Source: G963666705 sp963666705
GTDB lineage: Bacteria > Pseudomonadota > Alphaproteobacteria > CADEGL01
Assembly: GCA_963666705.2 (NCBI GenBank)
Contig: CAXXKO010000012.1
Location: forward strand, 1-57,139
Reading direction: 5' to 3'
DNA: 57,139 nucleotides
In this document: in pieces, positions 48,067 to 56,604 of the stretch
Position numbering within the stretch: the stretch's first letter is position 1
Layout of the letters: each line of letters begins with the position of its first letter
Made by a program: the position numbers and the translations under genes
The notes under the pieces: model-generated
Databases searched by the model: none
Told to the model about the DNA's origin: nothing
Seen by the model: the letters and a program-made list of their open reading frames with translations, nothing else

Positions 48067-49230
48067 ATGAATCCCGCGTTTACCGCGTTCACCGAGGCCG
48101 AGCACCGCGAAAGGCTCGATCGGGCGAGGGTGAGCCTCGAGGCCGCCGGCTTCGACGCTTGCGTGAGTGTCGCGGCCGAGCACCAATTCTATCTTGGCGG
48201 CTACGATTCCTGGGTCGCCGTCAACAGCCCGCAGGCCCTGGTGTTCATGGCGGATGGGGGCGAGCCCACCCTGGTCATGCGCAACGTCGATCTCTCGCTC
48301 GCGCTCGAGACCACCTGGGTCGAGGATATCCGCACCTATCACCTGCACACCGAGGATGCGGCGTGCCTGATCGCCGCCGCGGCGCGGGAGAAGGGGCTGG
48401 GCGATGGGCGGGTCGCGGTCGAGATGCAGTCCCACGCCCTGCCGCACGCCCTCGGCAACGCGCTCGCCGCCGCGCTCGCGCCCGCGCGCATGGTGGACGG
48501 CACCGAGCTATTGGGCGAGCTGAGGCTCCTCAAGTCCGCGCGCGAGATGGCGTATCTCGAGGCGGCGGCGGGCTATGCGGCCATCGGCCTCGACGCCGCC
48601 CGCCGAAACCTCGTCCCCGGGATCACGGAGATCGCGCTCGCCGGGCGCATCGAAGCGGCCATGCGCGAGGCGGGCAGCGATTTCTGGGCGATCCCGACCG
48701 AGCTGGCCAGCGGCCCGCGCTCGGCGGGTGGCCACGGGACCCCGCGTGAGCGCGCGATCGAGACTGGCGATCTGGTGCATTTCGAGTTCGCGGGCGTCGC
48801 CAAGCGCTACCACGCGACGGCCATCCACACCGTCGCCCTCGGCGATCCGGGGCCGCGGGCGCGGGCGGTCTACGCGCTCACCCGCGAATCCCTGATCGCG
48901 GGCGCCGCCGCGGTGAAGATCGGGGCGTCCGTGCACGATATCGAGGAAGCCTCGCTCGAGCCGTTGCGGGCTTCGGGCATGGATCAGCACGCCACCATGC
49001 GTTTCGGTTACGGCATCGGCATCGCCTATCCGCCGCTCTGGCTCGAGACCCTGCAGATCAGCCGCGGCTTCGACCGGCGCATGGCGCCCGGCATGGTCTT
49101 CGTCCTCCATGCCTGTATCGAGCTGGTGGAGGAGGGGCTCGGCGTCATCCTGGGCGGCACCTACGCCCTCGAGGAGTCGGGCTTGCGGCTGCTCGCCGGC
49201 GGCGGCGACGCCGAGCTGGAGATCCTGTGA
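48067..49230 (+). CDS. M24-family creatinase-like hydrolase lacking metal ligands
   Basis: A 387-residue pita-bread protein from ATG 48067 with AAGGAGG at 48052-48058. It has the creatinase N-domain and M24 catalytic fold. Where aminopeptidases have D-x10-D and GHGIG metal ligands, this protein has HFEFAGVAKRYHATAIHTV and FGYGIGIAYPP, so the metal-binding residues are replaced, as in creatinase and ectoine hydrolase (DoeA), which cleave small C-N compounds without metal. A gamma-glutamyltransferase-type gene overlaps its stop, so both likely work on the same amide substrate. The gene begins 67 bp after an IS5-family element. Confidence 0.85.
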   Translation: MNPAFTAFTEAEHRERLDRARVSLEAAGFDACVSVAAEHQFYLGGYDSWVAVNSPQALVFMADGGEPTLVMRNVDLSLALETTWVEDIRTYHLHTEDAACLIAAAAREKGLGDGRVAVEMQSHALPHALGNALAAALAPARMVDGTELLGELRLLKSAREMAYLEAAAGYAAIGLDAARRNLVPGITEIALAGRIEAAMREAGSDFWAIPTELASGPRSAGGHGTPRERAIETGDLVHFEFAGVAKRYHATAIHTVALGDPGPRARAVYALTRESLIAGAAAVKIGASVHDIEEASLEPLRASGMDQHATMRFGYGIGIAYPPLWLETLQISRGFDRRMAPGMVFVLHACIELVEEGLGVILGGTYALEESGLRLLAGGGDAELEIL

Positions 49231-50957
49231 GCGCCGCGTCCGGCCCCTGGCGGCCGACGATCAGGGGCACCCGGCACATGGTGTCGGCGGGGCACTACCT
49301 CGCGGCCGAGGCGGGCTTCGCCATCCTCGAGGCGGGGGGCAACGCCATCGACGCGGGCGTGGCCGCCGGCATCGCCATCGGCGTGGTCCAGAGCGACCTC
49401 GTGAACGTGGCCGGCGTGGCGCCCATCATGATCTATTTGGCGGAGACGGACGAAGTGCTGACCATCAGCGGGCTCGGCACCTGGCCGTGCGCGGCCACCC
49501 TGGACTTCTTCATCGAGGAGCATGGCGGCGTCGTCCCCCAGGGGATCGAGCGCGTCGTCGTGCCCGCCGCCCCGGATGCCTGGATCACCGCGCTCGCGCG
49601 CTACGGCACCATGCGCTTGGGCGAGGTCGCGGCGGCCGCCATTCGTTTCGCCCGCGACGGCTTCGTCATGTATCCGCTGATGGCCGAGCTGATCGAGAGC
49701 AACGCCGAGGGCTACGCGCGCTGGCCGGCGAACGCCGCCGTCTACCTGCCCGGCGGGCGCCCGCCGCGGGCCGGCGAGATGTTCGTGCAGGCCGATCTGG
49801 GGCGGAGCCTCCAGTTCATGGCCGACGAGGAGGCCGCCGCCGGCGGCGACCGTGAGGCCGGACTCGACGCCGCGCGCGCCGCCTTCTACCAGGGCGATAT
49901 CGCCCGCGCCATCACCGATTACCATCGCGGGAACGGCGGCCTGCTGACCATGGCGGACATGGCCGGGTTCCGCTCCGAAGTCGAGCGCCCGCTCATGACG
50001 CGCTTCGGTGAGCTGGAGGTCTATGCTTGCGGGCCCTGGTGCCAGGGGCCGGTCCTCCTGCAGATGCTGACCTTGATCGACGGCATGGGTTTGGGCGCCC
50101 TCGGTCACAATTCACCCGCCTACGTCCATATGCTGACCGAGGCCATGAAGCTCGCCTTCGCCGACCGGGACCGGCACTACACCGACCCGCGCCTCGCCTC
50201 CGTGCCCATGGCGGCGCTCCTCTCCCCCGATTACGCGGCCGCCCGGCGCGGGCTCATCGATCCGGGCAGGGCCTGGCCCGGGATGCCGCCTGCCGGCGAC
50301 CCCACGGGCGGCGGCGCGGTGGTGCCGGGGCCGCCCGCGGCCGGCGGCGACGCGGGCGATGCGTCCACCGCTCTCGATACGTCCTACGTCGCGGTCGTCG
50401 ACCGGCACGGCAACGCTTTCTCCGCCACGCCGAGCGACGTCGCCCACCAGGCGCCGATGGTCCCGGGCACGGGCCTCTGCCCGTCCTCGCGTGGCAGCCA
50501 GTCCTGGGCCGTCACCGGCCATCCGGGCGCCGTGGCGCCGGGCAAGCGCCCGCGCCTCACCCCCAACCCGGCGCTCGCCCGCAGGCCGGGCCGCACGCTG
50601 ATGCCCTTCGGGACGCCGGGCGGCGACGTGCAGTGCCAGGCCATGCTCCAGACCCTCCTCAACATGGAGGTCTTCGGCATGGCGCCGCAGGCGGCGGTGG
50701 AGGCGCCGCGCTTCGCCACCTACAGCTTCCCGGGCTCGTTCGAGCCCCACGCCTATGCGCCCGGCCGCCTCACCCTCGAGGGCCGCATCGCGGCGGCGAC
50801 GGGGGAGTGCTTGGCTGCCCTCGGCCACGGCGTCGAATGGTGGCCCGAGCGCACCTGGCGCGCGGGCGGGGTATGCCTCGTCGCGGCCGATCTGGAGACC
50901 GGCGTGCTGTCGGGCGCCGCCGATCCCCGGCGCGAGTCCTACGCGGTGGGCTGGTAG
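49227..50957 (+). CDS. Gamma-glutamyltransferase-family Ntn hydrolase
   Basis: A 576-residue protein starting at GTG 49227, whose GTGA overlaps the previous stop. The N-terminal part has VSAGHYLAAEAGFAILEAGGNAIDAGVAAG, the usual GGT beginning (in part). The autocatalytic threonine is seen in STALDTSYVAVVDRHGNAFSAT (DTSYVAVVD), where the heterodimer would be cut, and PFGTPGGDVQCQAMLQ near the C-terminus matches the GGT substrate loop. No export signal is apparent, so it may act in the cytosol. Members hydrolyse gamma-glutamyl or other amides. Paired with the creatinase-like gene it suggests breakdown of an N-acyl or glutamyl compound. Confidence 0.88.
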   Translation: MSAASGPWRPTIRGTRHMVSAGHYLAAEAGFAILEAGGNAIDAGVAAGIAIGVVQSDLVNVAGVAPIMIYLAETDEVLTISGLGTWPCAATLDFFIEEHGGVVPQGIERVVVPAAPDAWITALARYGTMRLGEVAAAAIRFARDGFVMYPLMAELIESNAEGYARWPANAAVYLPGGRPPRAGEMFVQADLGRSLQFMADEEAAAGGDREAGLDAARAAFYQGDIARAITDYHRGNGGLLTMADMAGFRSEVERPLMTRFGELEVYACGPWCQGPVLLQMLTLIDGMGLGALGHNSPAYVHMLTEAMKLAFADRDRHYTDPRLASVPMAALLSPDYAAARRGLIDPGRAWPGMPPAGDPTGGGAVVPGPPAAGGDAGDASTALDTSYVAVVDRHGNAFSATPSDVAHQAPMVPGTGLCPSSRGSQSWAVTGHPGAVAPGKRPRLTPNPALARRPGRTLMPFGTPGGDVQCQAMLQTLLNMEVFGMAPQAAVEAPRFATYSFPGSFEPHAYAPGRLTLEGRIAAATGECLAALGHGVEWWPERTWRAGGVCLVAADLETGVLSGAADPRRESYAVGW

Positions 50958-51020
50958 CGCGGAAGGTCGGGCGGCGCGCGAACCCGCCCCTGGCGCGCCC
51001 CGCGGCTCTCGCTCGGGCTC

Positions 51021-52703
51021 AGAGCCTGTGAATCTTTCCCGGCGCTGTTTGCGATGTTGGAAAGTATCGGCGGGTTGTGACGAGATGTGGTAGTTTCATG
51101 GCGGTTTGTCTCCAGATATGGTGAGCACCATGGATCCAGCATTGTTCGCGGAGCTTCCCGATCAGGCTGCGCCCGATCGGTTGGGCGGCGCTCTGCCCCG
51201 GCTGCGCACGGCGGAACGCCGCCAGGTCGAGTTGCGGGCGGTGAGCCTGGAGGCGTTGGTTGCGGCCGATCACCGGGTGCGTCTGGTGTGGCGCTTCGTG
51301 GAGGGGCTGGACCTTTCGCCGCTCTACGCGGGCATCAAGGCGGTCGAAGGCCGACCCGGGCATCCGCCGGCCGACCCGCGCATTCTGGTGGCGCTGTGGC
51401 TGTACGCGACGGTGGCGGGAATCGGCAGCGCCCGCGCGCTGGCCCGTCTGTGCGTGGAGCATCTTGCCTTCCAGTGGCTGTGCGGCGGGGTCGGCATGAA
51501 CCACAAGACGCTGGCCGATTTCCGCGTCGGCCACGGGCCGGTGCTCGAGGGTCTGCTGGTCGACAGCTTTGCCGCGCTGTTGAAGACCGGGGTGGCGAGC
51601 CTGGATCGCGTGGCCCAGGACGGCATGCGGGTGCGGGCCTCGGCCGGCGCGGCGTCGTTCCGCCGACACTCAAGCTTGCAGGCGTGCCATCGGCGGGCCA
51701 AGGCGGATGTCGAGCGGCTGCGCCGCGAGCTCGACGCCGATCCCGGAGCAGGCGGCCGGCGACGGGCGGCGGCGCGCAAGCGGGCGGCCGAGGACCGCGA
51801 GCGCCGGGTCGCGGACGCCCTGGCGATCGCCCAAGCATTGCACGCGGAGCAACAGGAACGGGCACGCAAGCGGGCCGAGCGCGCCGCCAAGAAGGGCGCG
51901 GCGGACGGCGGCGAGACCTCCGCCAAGGCGCCCGAGCCGGAGAAAGAGCCGCGGGTTTCGACCACCGATGCCGAGGCCCGGGTGATGAAGATGGCCGACG
52001 GCGGCTTCCGGCCGGCCTACAATGTCCAGTTCGCCGCCGACACCAAGAGCGGGGCGGTGGCCGGTCTGTCGGTGGACAACCTCGGCTCGGACATGGGCAA
52101 GATGGCGCCGATGAGCGACGCCCTGGCCACCGCGTATGGCACGCGGCCGCCCCAGCATCTGGCCGACGGCGGCTTCGCCAAGCTGAAGGACATCGAGGCC
52201 CTGACCCGGGCCGGGGGGTGACTTACGTGCCGGTGCCGGCGCCCCGCGACGAAAGCCGCGACCGCCACGCGCCCCGCCCGGACGACCCGCCGGAAGTGGC
52301 GGGGTGGCGACGACGCATGGCGACCGCGGCGGCCAAGGCCATCTACAAGGAGCGAGCGGCGACGGCGGAATGGGTCAACGCCCAGGCCCGCAACCGCGGC
52401 CTCACCAAGTTCATCGTGCGCGGCATCGACCGGGTCGAAGCGGTGGCCGCCTGGCATGCCCTGGCCCACAACATGGCCTGCACTTGGCGTCTGGCATCCG
52501 CCTGATCCGGCACCGCCCGAGCCCCCGGCACGGCCGGCACCGGCCAGAGATCGAAACCCCGTTCCCCCCACCGAACACCAATCCGCCGCGCCGCACCCTC
52601 ATAACCCAAGCCCCGCCGACATCATCCGCCAACCAGCCAAAGCCGCTTCCCGCGCCGCCACATCCCCCGTCGTCAGCCGCAAGCCAATTCATTGCCAGGC
52701 TCT
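51021..52703 (+). mobile_element. IS1182-family insertion sequence
   Basis: About 1683 bp. The left end AGAGCCTGTGAATCTTT and inverse right end AGAGCCTGGCAATGAATT match in the pattern of IS1182 ends. The transposase inside is frameshifted. The right end touches the stop codon of the leftward copper amine oxidase gene (A of TGA at 52703). A target duplication is not obvious. The 197 bases 52506-52702 are 3' non-coding sequence of the element, C-rich and without a gene. Confidence 0.75.
51118..52505 (+). pseudogene. IS1182-family transposase, frameshifted
   Basis: The frame from ATG 51118 (ATG 51130 possible) encodes MDPALFAELPDQAAPDRLGG, the IS1182 N-domain (VSLEALVAADHRVRLVWRFVEGLDL, in part), and the DDE region with QDGMRVRASAG and the HLADGGFAKLKDIE motif, then stops at 52221 after RAGG. 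The other frame continues from GVTYVPVPAPRDES to TAEWVNAQARNRGLTKFIVRG and the C-terminus at 52505. The switch lies in a run of six G (52213-52218), where one G seems lost. Without the C-terminal glutamate region the product is inactive. Confidence 0.88.
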
Positions 52704-54625
52704 CAGCGCTTGGAGTGGGACGGGGGGACGTCCAGAGCCGGGTTGCGATCGAAGAATCCGATCGGCTGCAGCTTGAAGCCGACATATTCGACCGACATGA
52801 TGGGGAAGTCTTCCAGTCGCGGCACGTGCATCAGGCCGGCCGTGTACCACAACACCACATCCTCGTCCTCGACCGAGCGGTCCGCCTGGGACCAGGCCGG
52901 CAGCCCGTCGCCGCCGGCACTCTGATTGACGTAGTCCCCGGAGGGGAACCTCTCGTTCGCATGGTACCGGGTGACCCAGAGGTCGTGGGCCACGAAACCG
53001 GCGCGCTTCATGAACGGAGAGCCCGCCTGGTGCATGGGCTTTACGTTGGACCCCGGTACCAGGCGGTAGCCCGTATGGCCCCCCATGCGATTGCGCTGGG
53101 AGCGGTTGACCACCTTCCAATAGCGCCCCAGCGCCGGCTCGATGTCACGGGCGGCCTGGCTTTCGGTCTGGAGCAACGTCTCCCTGGTGCCGTGGGCGTT
53201 GCCGTGGGGGTTGTCCGGGCCGGTCGGCACCAGGTCCGCCTCGACCTCGATCACCGCGTTCTTCTCGCCGTCCACCTCCATGTCCAGCCGCAGGTTGAAG
53301 TAGTGCTCGTGGATCATGGCGTTGACATTGGGGGCGACCATCCGGCCGTAGGGCGTCACCTTGCCGTCCTCGACCGCGCCGCAATAGAGGACGCCCGTAA
53401 GCTTGGCCTCGAACTCGATGCTGCCGTCGAGATAGAGATACCAGAAAATCCCGTAATCGTAGTTGCCCACCGTATAGAACGAAGACACCACCATGCGTCG
53501 CGAACGGCGCACCTCGGTCTTCTTGGTCACCGGGTCGGTGTGCTTCCACAGCACGCCATAGTCTTCCTCGTGCATGCAGATGGCGTTCTGGTAGGTGACC
53601 GGCTCGCCTTTCCCGTTCACCATGTGCGCGTCCATGTAGTGAATTTCGCCCACACAGTCGCAGCCCAAGGTGAGCGAGTTGACGCAAGTGCCGAACACAC
53701 CTTCCCCGAGATCGAACGAGTGGTTGCGGAAATGATCGTTATCCGTCTCGGCGTAGGGGACGACCAGCTCGGCGAGCGAGGCCCGGTAGACGATGGGACG
53801 CTCCCGATCGCCGTCGCGATAGCCGATGGTGTGGAGCACCATGCCTTCGCGGGGGGTGAAGCCGACCCGGAAGGACCAGTTCTCCCAAGTGACCAGATTC
53901 ATGTCGACTTTGAACCCGGGGCCGTTCGGCTGGGTGATATCGAGCCGGGCCGGCGCATCGCGGAGCTTCTCCTGGAGATGCGCCGCGTAGCCCCCGGTTT
54001 CGGGGGGAATGGGCCGGACGCCGAAATCCTCCACCCGCAGCACTTCCATGGTGTTCAAGTCGACCACCGGGGCGAGCCCCTCGATGGCCCGCACATGCGC
54101 ATTGTGACCGGGCGCCTCGACGTAGTAGCTGTGGGGCCGCATGAGCCGTTTGGTTCGCTCCTCCTCGGTGCCGAAGTTTCCCTGGGCGAACGCATCCACA
54201 TGGACTCTGTCCAGGTCCTCGATACCGCGCTTCCTCAGCCCCTCGATATAGTCGGGATGGGATTTGATGAGGCGCGCCACCTCCTCCCTCTCCTCGCCCA
54301 TCATGCGGGGCTGAACCCCGGGTATGTGGCGCCACGAGGCCAAGCGGCCTTCGGTCAGCGAGACGATCCCCTCGTAGGTCTTGCCGGCGGAGCGGTCGAG
54401 CACCGCGACGAACGCCTCACGGTCGATATGGTCGCCGCTCCGGTAGCCTCGAACCACCGCCTTCTCCGGCTCCCGCAGGGCCACGGTCTCGAACAGGGCC
54501 CGCCCGTCGAGGTTGCGCTCCCGGCGCACGATCGCCACCACCGCGCTCAGCTCTTCCCGTGTCAGGGGGTCGAGCGGGTGTTGAATTAGGCTCTCCGATC
54601 GGACCTGTTCGCGTACCATGGCCAT
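52703..54625 (-). CDS. Copper-containing amine oxidase (TPQ cofactor)
   Basis: A 640-residue oxidase from ATG 54625, with GGAGAG upstream; the longer frame is rejected. The topaquinone precursor Tyr389 is in TVGNYDYGIFW (N-Y-D/E consensus), the catalytic base is D305 in NHSFDLGEGVFG, and copper ligands are H439-x-H441 (MIHEHYF) plus a later histidine in VAHDLWVTRY. Length is normal for bacterial enzymes. It converts primary amines to aldehydes, ammonia and H2O2. No signal peptide is clear, so it may be cytosolic. Its stop codon is contacted by the right end of an IS1182-family element, so the last few residues may have been altered. Confidence 0.93.
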   Translation of the reverse strand: MAMVREQVRSESLIQHPLDPLTREELSAVVAIVRRERNLDGRALFETVALREPEKAVVRGYRSGDHIDREAFVAVLDRSAGKTYEGIVSLTEGRLASWRHIPGVQPRMMGEEREEVARLIKSHPDYIEGLRKRGIEDLDRVHVDAFAQGNFGTEEERTKRLMRPHSYYVEAPGHNAHVRAIEGLAPVVDLNTMEVLRVEDFGVRPIPPETGGYAAHLQEKLRDAPARLDITQPNGPGFKVDMNLVTWENWSFRVGFTPREGMVLHTIGYRDGDRERPIVYRASLAELVVPYAETDNDHFRNHSFDLGEGVFGTCVNSLTLGCDCVGEIHYMDAHMVNGKGEPVTYQNAICMHEEDYGVLWKHTDPVTKKTEVRRSRRMVVSSFYTVGNYDYGIFWYLYLDGSIEFEAKLTGVLYCGAVEDGKVTPYGRMVAPNVNAMIHEHYFNLRLDMEVDGEKNAVIEVEADLVPTGPDNPHGNAHGTRETLLQTESQAARDIEPALGRYWKVVNRSQRNRMGGHTGYRLVPGSNVKPMHQAGSPFMKRAGFVAHDLWVTRYHANERFPSGDYVNQSAGGDGLPAWSQADRSVEDEDVVLWYTAGLMHVPRLEDFPIMSVEYVGFKLQPIGFFDRNPALDVPPSHSKR

Positions 54626-54801
54626 GCTGTCTCTCCACTGAAGTCGGCGCGTCACGTCGCTCCGAGGGCCCACGTTGCTCCATGCCCCCTTCGGGTACGG
54701 AGCGGCCCGGCGCGCCATCGCCTGCAAATCCCATTGAAGCTGAAGCCTAGCAGACCCCGGTCGTGGTGTCATCGGGCGCGCGCCGCGGCGCCGCGTCGAT
54801 G

Positions 54802-55812
54802 TCACGCGAAGTGCGGCATCACCCGGGTGGCGAAGGCCTCCAGGGAGTCCATGATGTCGTGGTGGCTGGCGCCGAAGCTCATGTTGAGCTGCATCTCGTG
54901 GATGCCCTCATCGGCGTAGAGTGCCAGCTTCTCGATGCATTCCTCGGGCGTGCCGATGATGAGGTTGCGCTCGATCTCCTCGACGGTGAGGTCCGATTCA
55001 ATCGGCTCTATGGCGCCGCCGCGCACCGTGCCGGGGGTGGTGAAGACGTTGAGGAAGCGGCTGTGGCGCCCGAGCGCGAATTCGGCCTTGGCGCGCGTGT
55101 CCGCCTTGTCCTTGGTCACGAACAGCATGACCAGCATGGAGAGCTTCAGGTTCGGCTTGGCGTGCCGCTCGACCGATTGGCGGAAGGAGCCGGCCTGCAT
55201 CTTCACGGTCTCGAACGGGTCGCGCAGGGGCGTGGTCAGGACCGGCATGCCGAGGGAGACGGCATAGTCGATGCCGCCTTCCTTCATGGCCGCGAACCAG
55301 ATGGGCGGGTGGGGCTTCTGCACCGGGCGCGGCGTGATCGTCGTGGGCGGCAGCTTGTAGAACTCGCTGTCCCAGCTCACCTCCTCCTCCGAGAGCAGCT
55401 TGACGAGCAGCAGGAGCGAATCGCGGAACTGGTCGCCGCTCCGCGCCGGGTCCTTCTCGAAGCGCTCGAACTCGTAGGCATAGGCGCCGCGCCCGACGCC
55501 GACGCCGATGCGGCCCATGGCCAGGCAGTCGGCCTGGGCGATCTCGCCCGCGAGCCGGCGCATGTCGTGGAAGGGCAGGACCGAGGTGGCGGTGACGATT
55601 GGCGCCCGCTTGGTGTTCTCGGCCACCTTGATCGCCGTCAATAGCGGGCTGGGATGGACGAGGGCGTTCGAGAAATGGTGCTCGGGGATGGTGAAGGAGG
55701 TGAAGCCGAGCGCCTCCGCGTAGGCCGCCTCCGCCACCATCTCCCGGTACATGTGCTGCATGGGGTAGGAGACATCGGGCCAATAGCCCGGCAGGTAGAG
55801 CCCGAAATCCAT
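54802..55812 (-). CDS. LLM-class flavin-dependent oxidoreductase (bacterial luciferase-like)
   Basis: A 336-residue TIM-barrel monooxygenase of the luciferase superfamily starting at ATG 55812 (MDFGLYLPGYWPDVSYP). It carries MVAEAAYAEALGFTSFTIPEHHF, the typical EHHF motif of FMN-using members, and IGVGVGRGAYAYEFERF and HPPIWFAAMKEGGIDYAVSLG further on (in part). It is distinct from the F420-like copy at 24044-25084. It lies upstream of the amine oxidase gene in the same direction with a 176-bp gap; a shared pathway is possible. Its start marks the edge of the AT-rich island to the right. Confidence 0.9.
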   Translation of the reverse strand: MDFGLYLPGYWPDVSYPMQHMYREMVAEAAYAEALGFTSFTIPEHHFSNALVHPSPLLTAIKVAENTKRAPIVTATSVLPFHDMRRLAGEIAQADCLAMGRIGVGVGRGAYAYEFERFEKDPARSGDQFRDSLLLLVKLLSEEEVSWDSEFYKLPPTTITPRPVQKPHPPIWFAAMKEGGIDYAVSLGMPVLTTPLRDPFETVKMQAGSFRQSVERHAKPNLKLSMLVMLFVTKDKADTRAKAEFALGRHSRFLNVFTTPGTVRGGAIEPIESDLTVEEIERNLIIGTPEECIEKLALYADEGIHEMQLNMSFGASHHDIMDSLEAFATRVMPHFA

Positions 55813-55921
55813 TATTCTTTAACGATCCGGCCTCGAATCGACATGATATTGCGTCGGTCCGCTCTTCATACTACTAGACATGGTGATATACGCGCGAGCT
55901 TGTGTTACATTAGAAATTGCC

Positions 55922-56604
55922 ATGTCGTCAACGCTAACAGCCGTCCAACCGACCATCGATCGTACGATCGGCATTCTGCGTGACAGAGTTTTTGCCGATG
56001 ATCCGATCGTGGATAGTAAATATTCACAGATTACCAGTATTGTTAGTTCGGCATATAAAAGACATGGGAATATAATAAAGGAACCTCTGGTGTATGCGCT
56101 GAATAGCATCAAGATTTAGAGGTATGGTCGGAAGTGAAATTTTCTGTATCATCTCATGTGGACCTTTTGGCTCAGCGCGGTACAGTCATACCTGATGACC
56201 AGGATACTAGTCTCGCATATCCCGATGAAGGTGGAGAAACGAGAAGCCTCAAGATCGATCTCGTGGTCTATAACGAAGCACGCCGTTGGATAAGAGCTTA
56301 TGAATGCAAACGAGGATCCAGTTATCATGACGCCGGTAAACAGAGATCGATCTGGAGGGATTTAGCATGTACGAAGTTACTTCTTAAGAATTATGGAAGA
56401 CGGCAAGATCTAGATGTAGATTCTTTCTGCGTACGTGCTATCTACTATTATGGGCGAGAAGGTTTTTTTGAACGACCGTGGCTGTTATTGGGCAGCGAGT
56501 TGGGCGACCATTTTGAGGTCGGGGTCTATCAACAAATAGAGGAAGCCAATGAGTATTTCCGGACAGAGCTTCGGAGCCTCCTATCCGATATCGAAGACCT
56601 ATAG
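55922..56604 (+). pseudogene. PD-(D/E)xK-type restriction endonuclease-like gene, frameshifted
   Basis: The first frame (ATG 55922; ATG 55880 possible) encodes MSSTLTAVQPTIDRTIGILRD through VSSAYKRHGNIIKEPLVYALNSIKI and stops at 56119. The next frame carries on with DLEVWSEVKFSVSSHVDLLAQRG and the nuclease core KIDLVV ... IRAYECKRGS, a D...ExK arrangement of PD-(D/E)xK nucleases, to 56604. One base seems missing near 56110-56118, and joining gives about 227 residues. The stretch is AT-rich, unlike the rest of the window, so it was probably acquired by transfer. It overlaps the methyltransferase start by 56 bases, supporting a restriction-modification pair. A short GTG-started second frame (56134) might be made but would lack the N-terminus. 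Confidence 0.7.

Noticed and set aside
52304..54589. A 761-codon rightward open frame opposite the copper amine oxidase
   Set aside because: Antisense to a gene with intact topaquinone and copper motifs; only its first part (to 52505) overlaps real coding sequence, the end of the IS1182 transposase in another frame.
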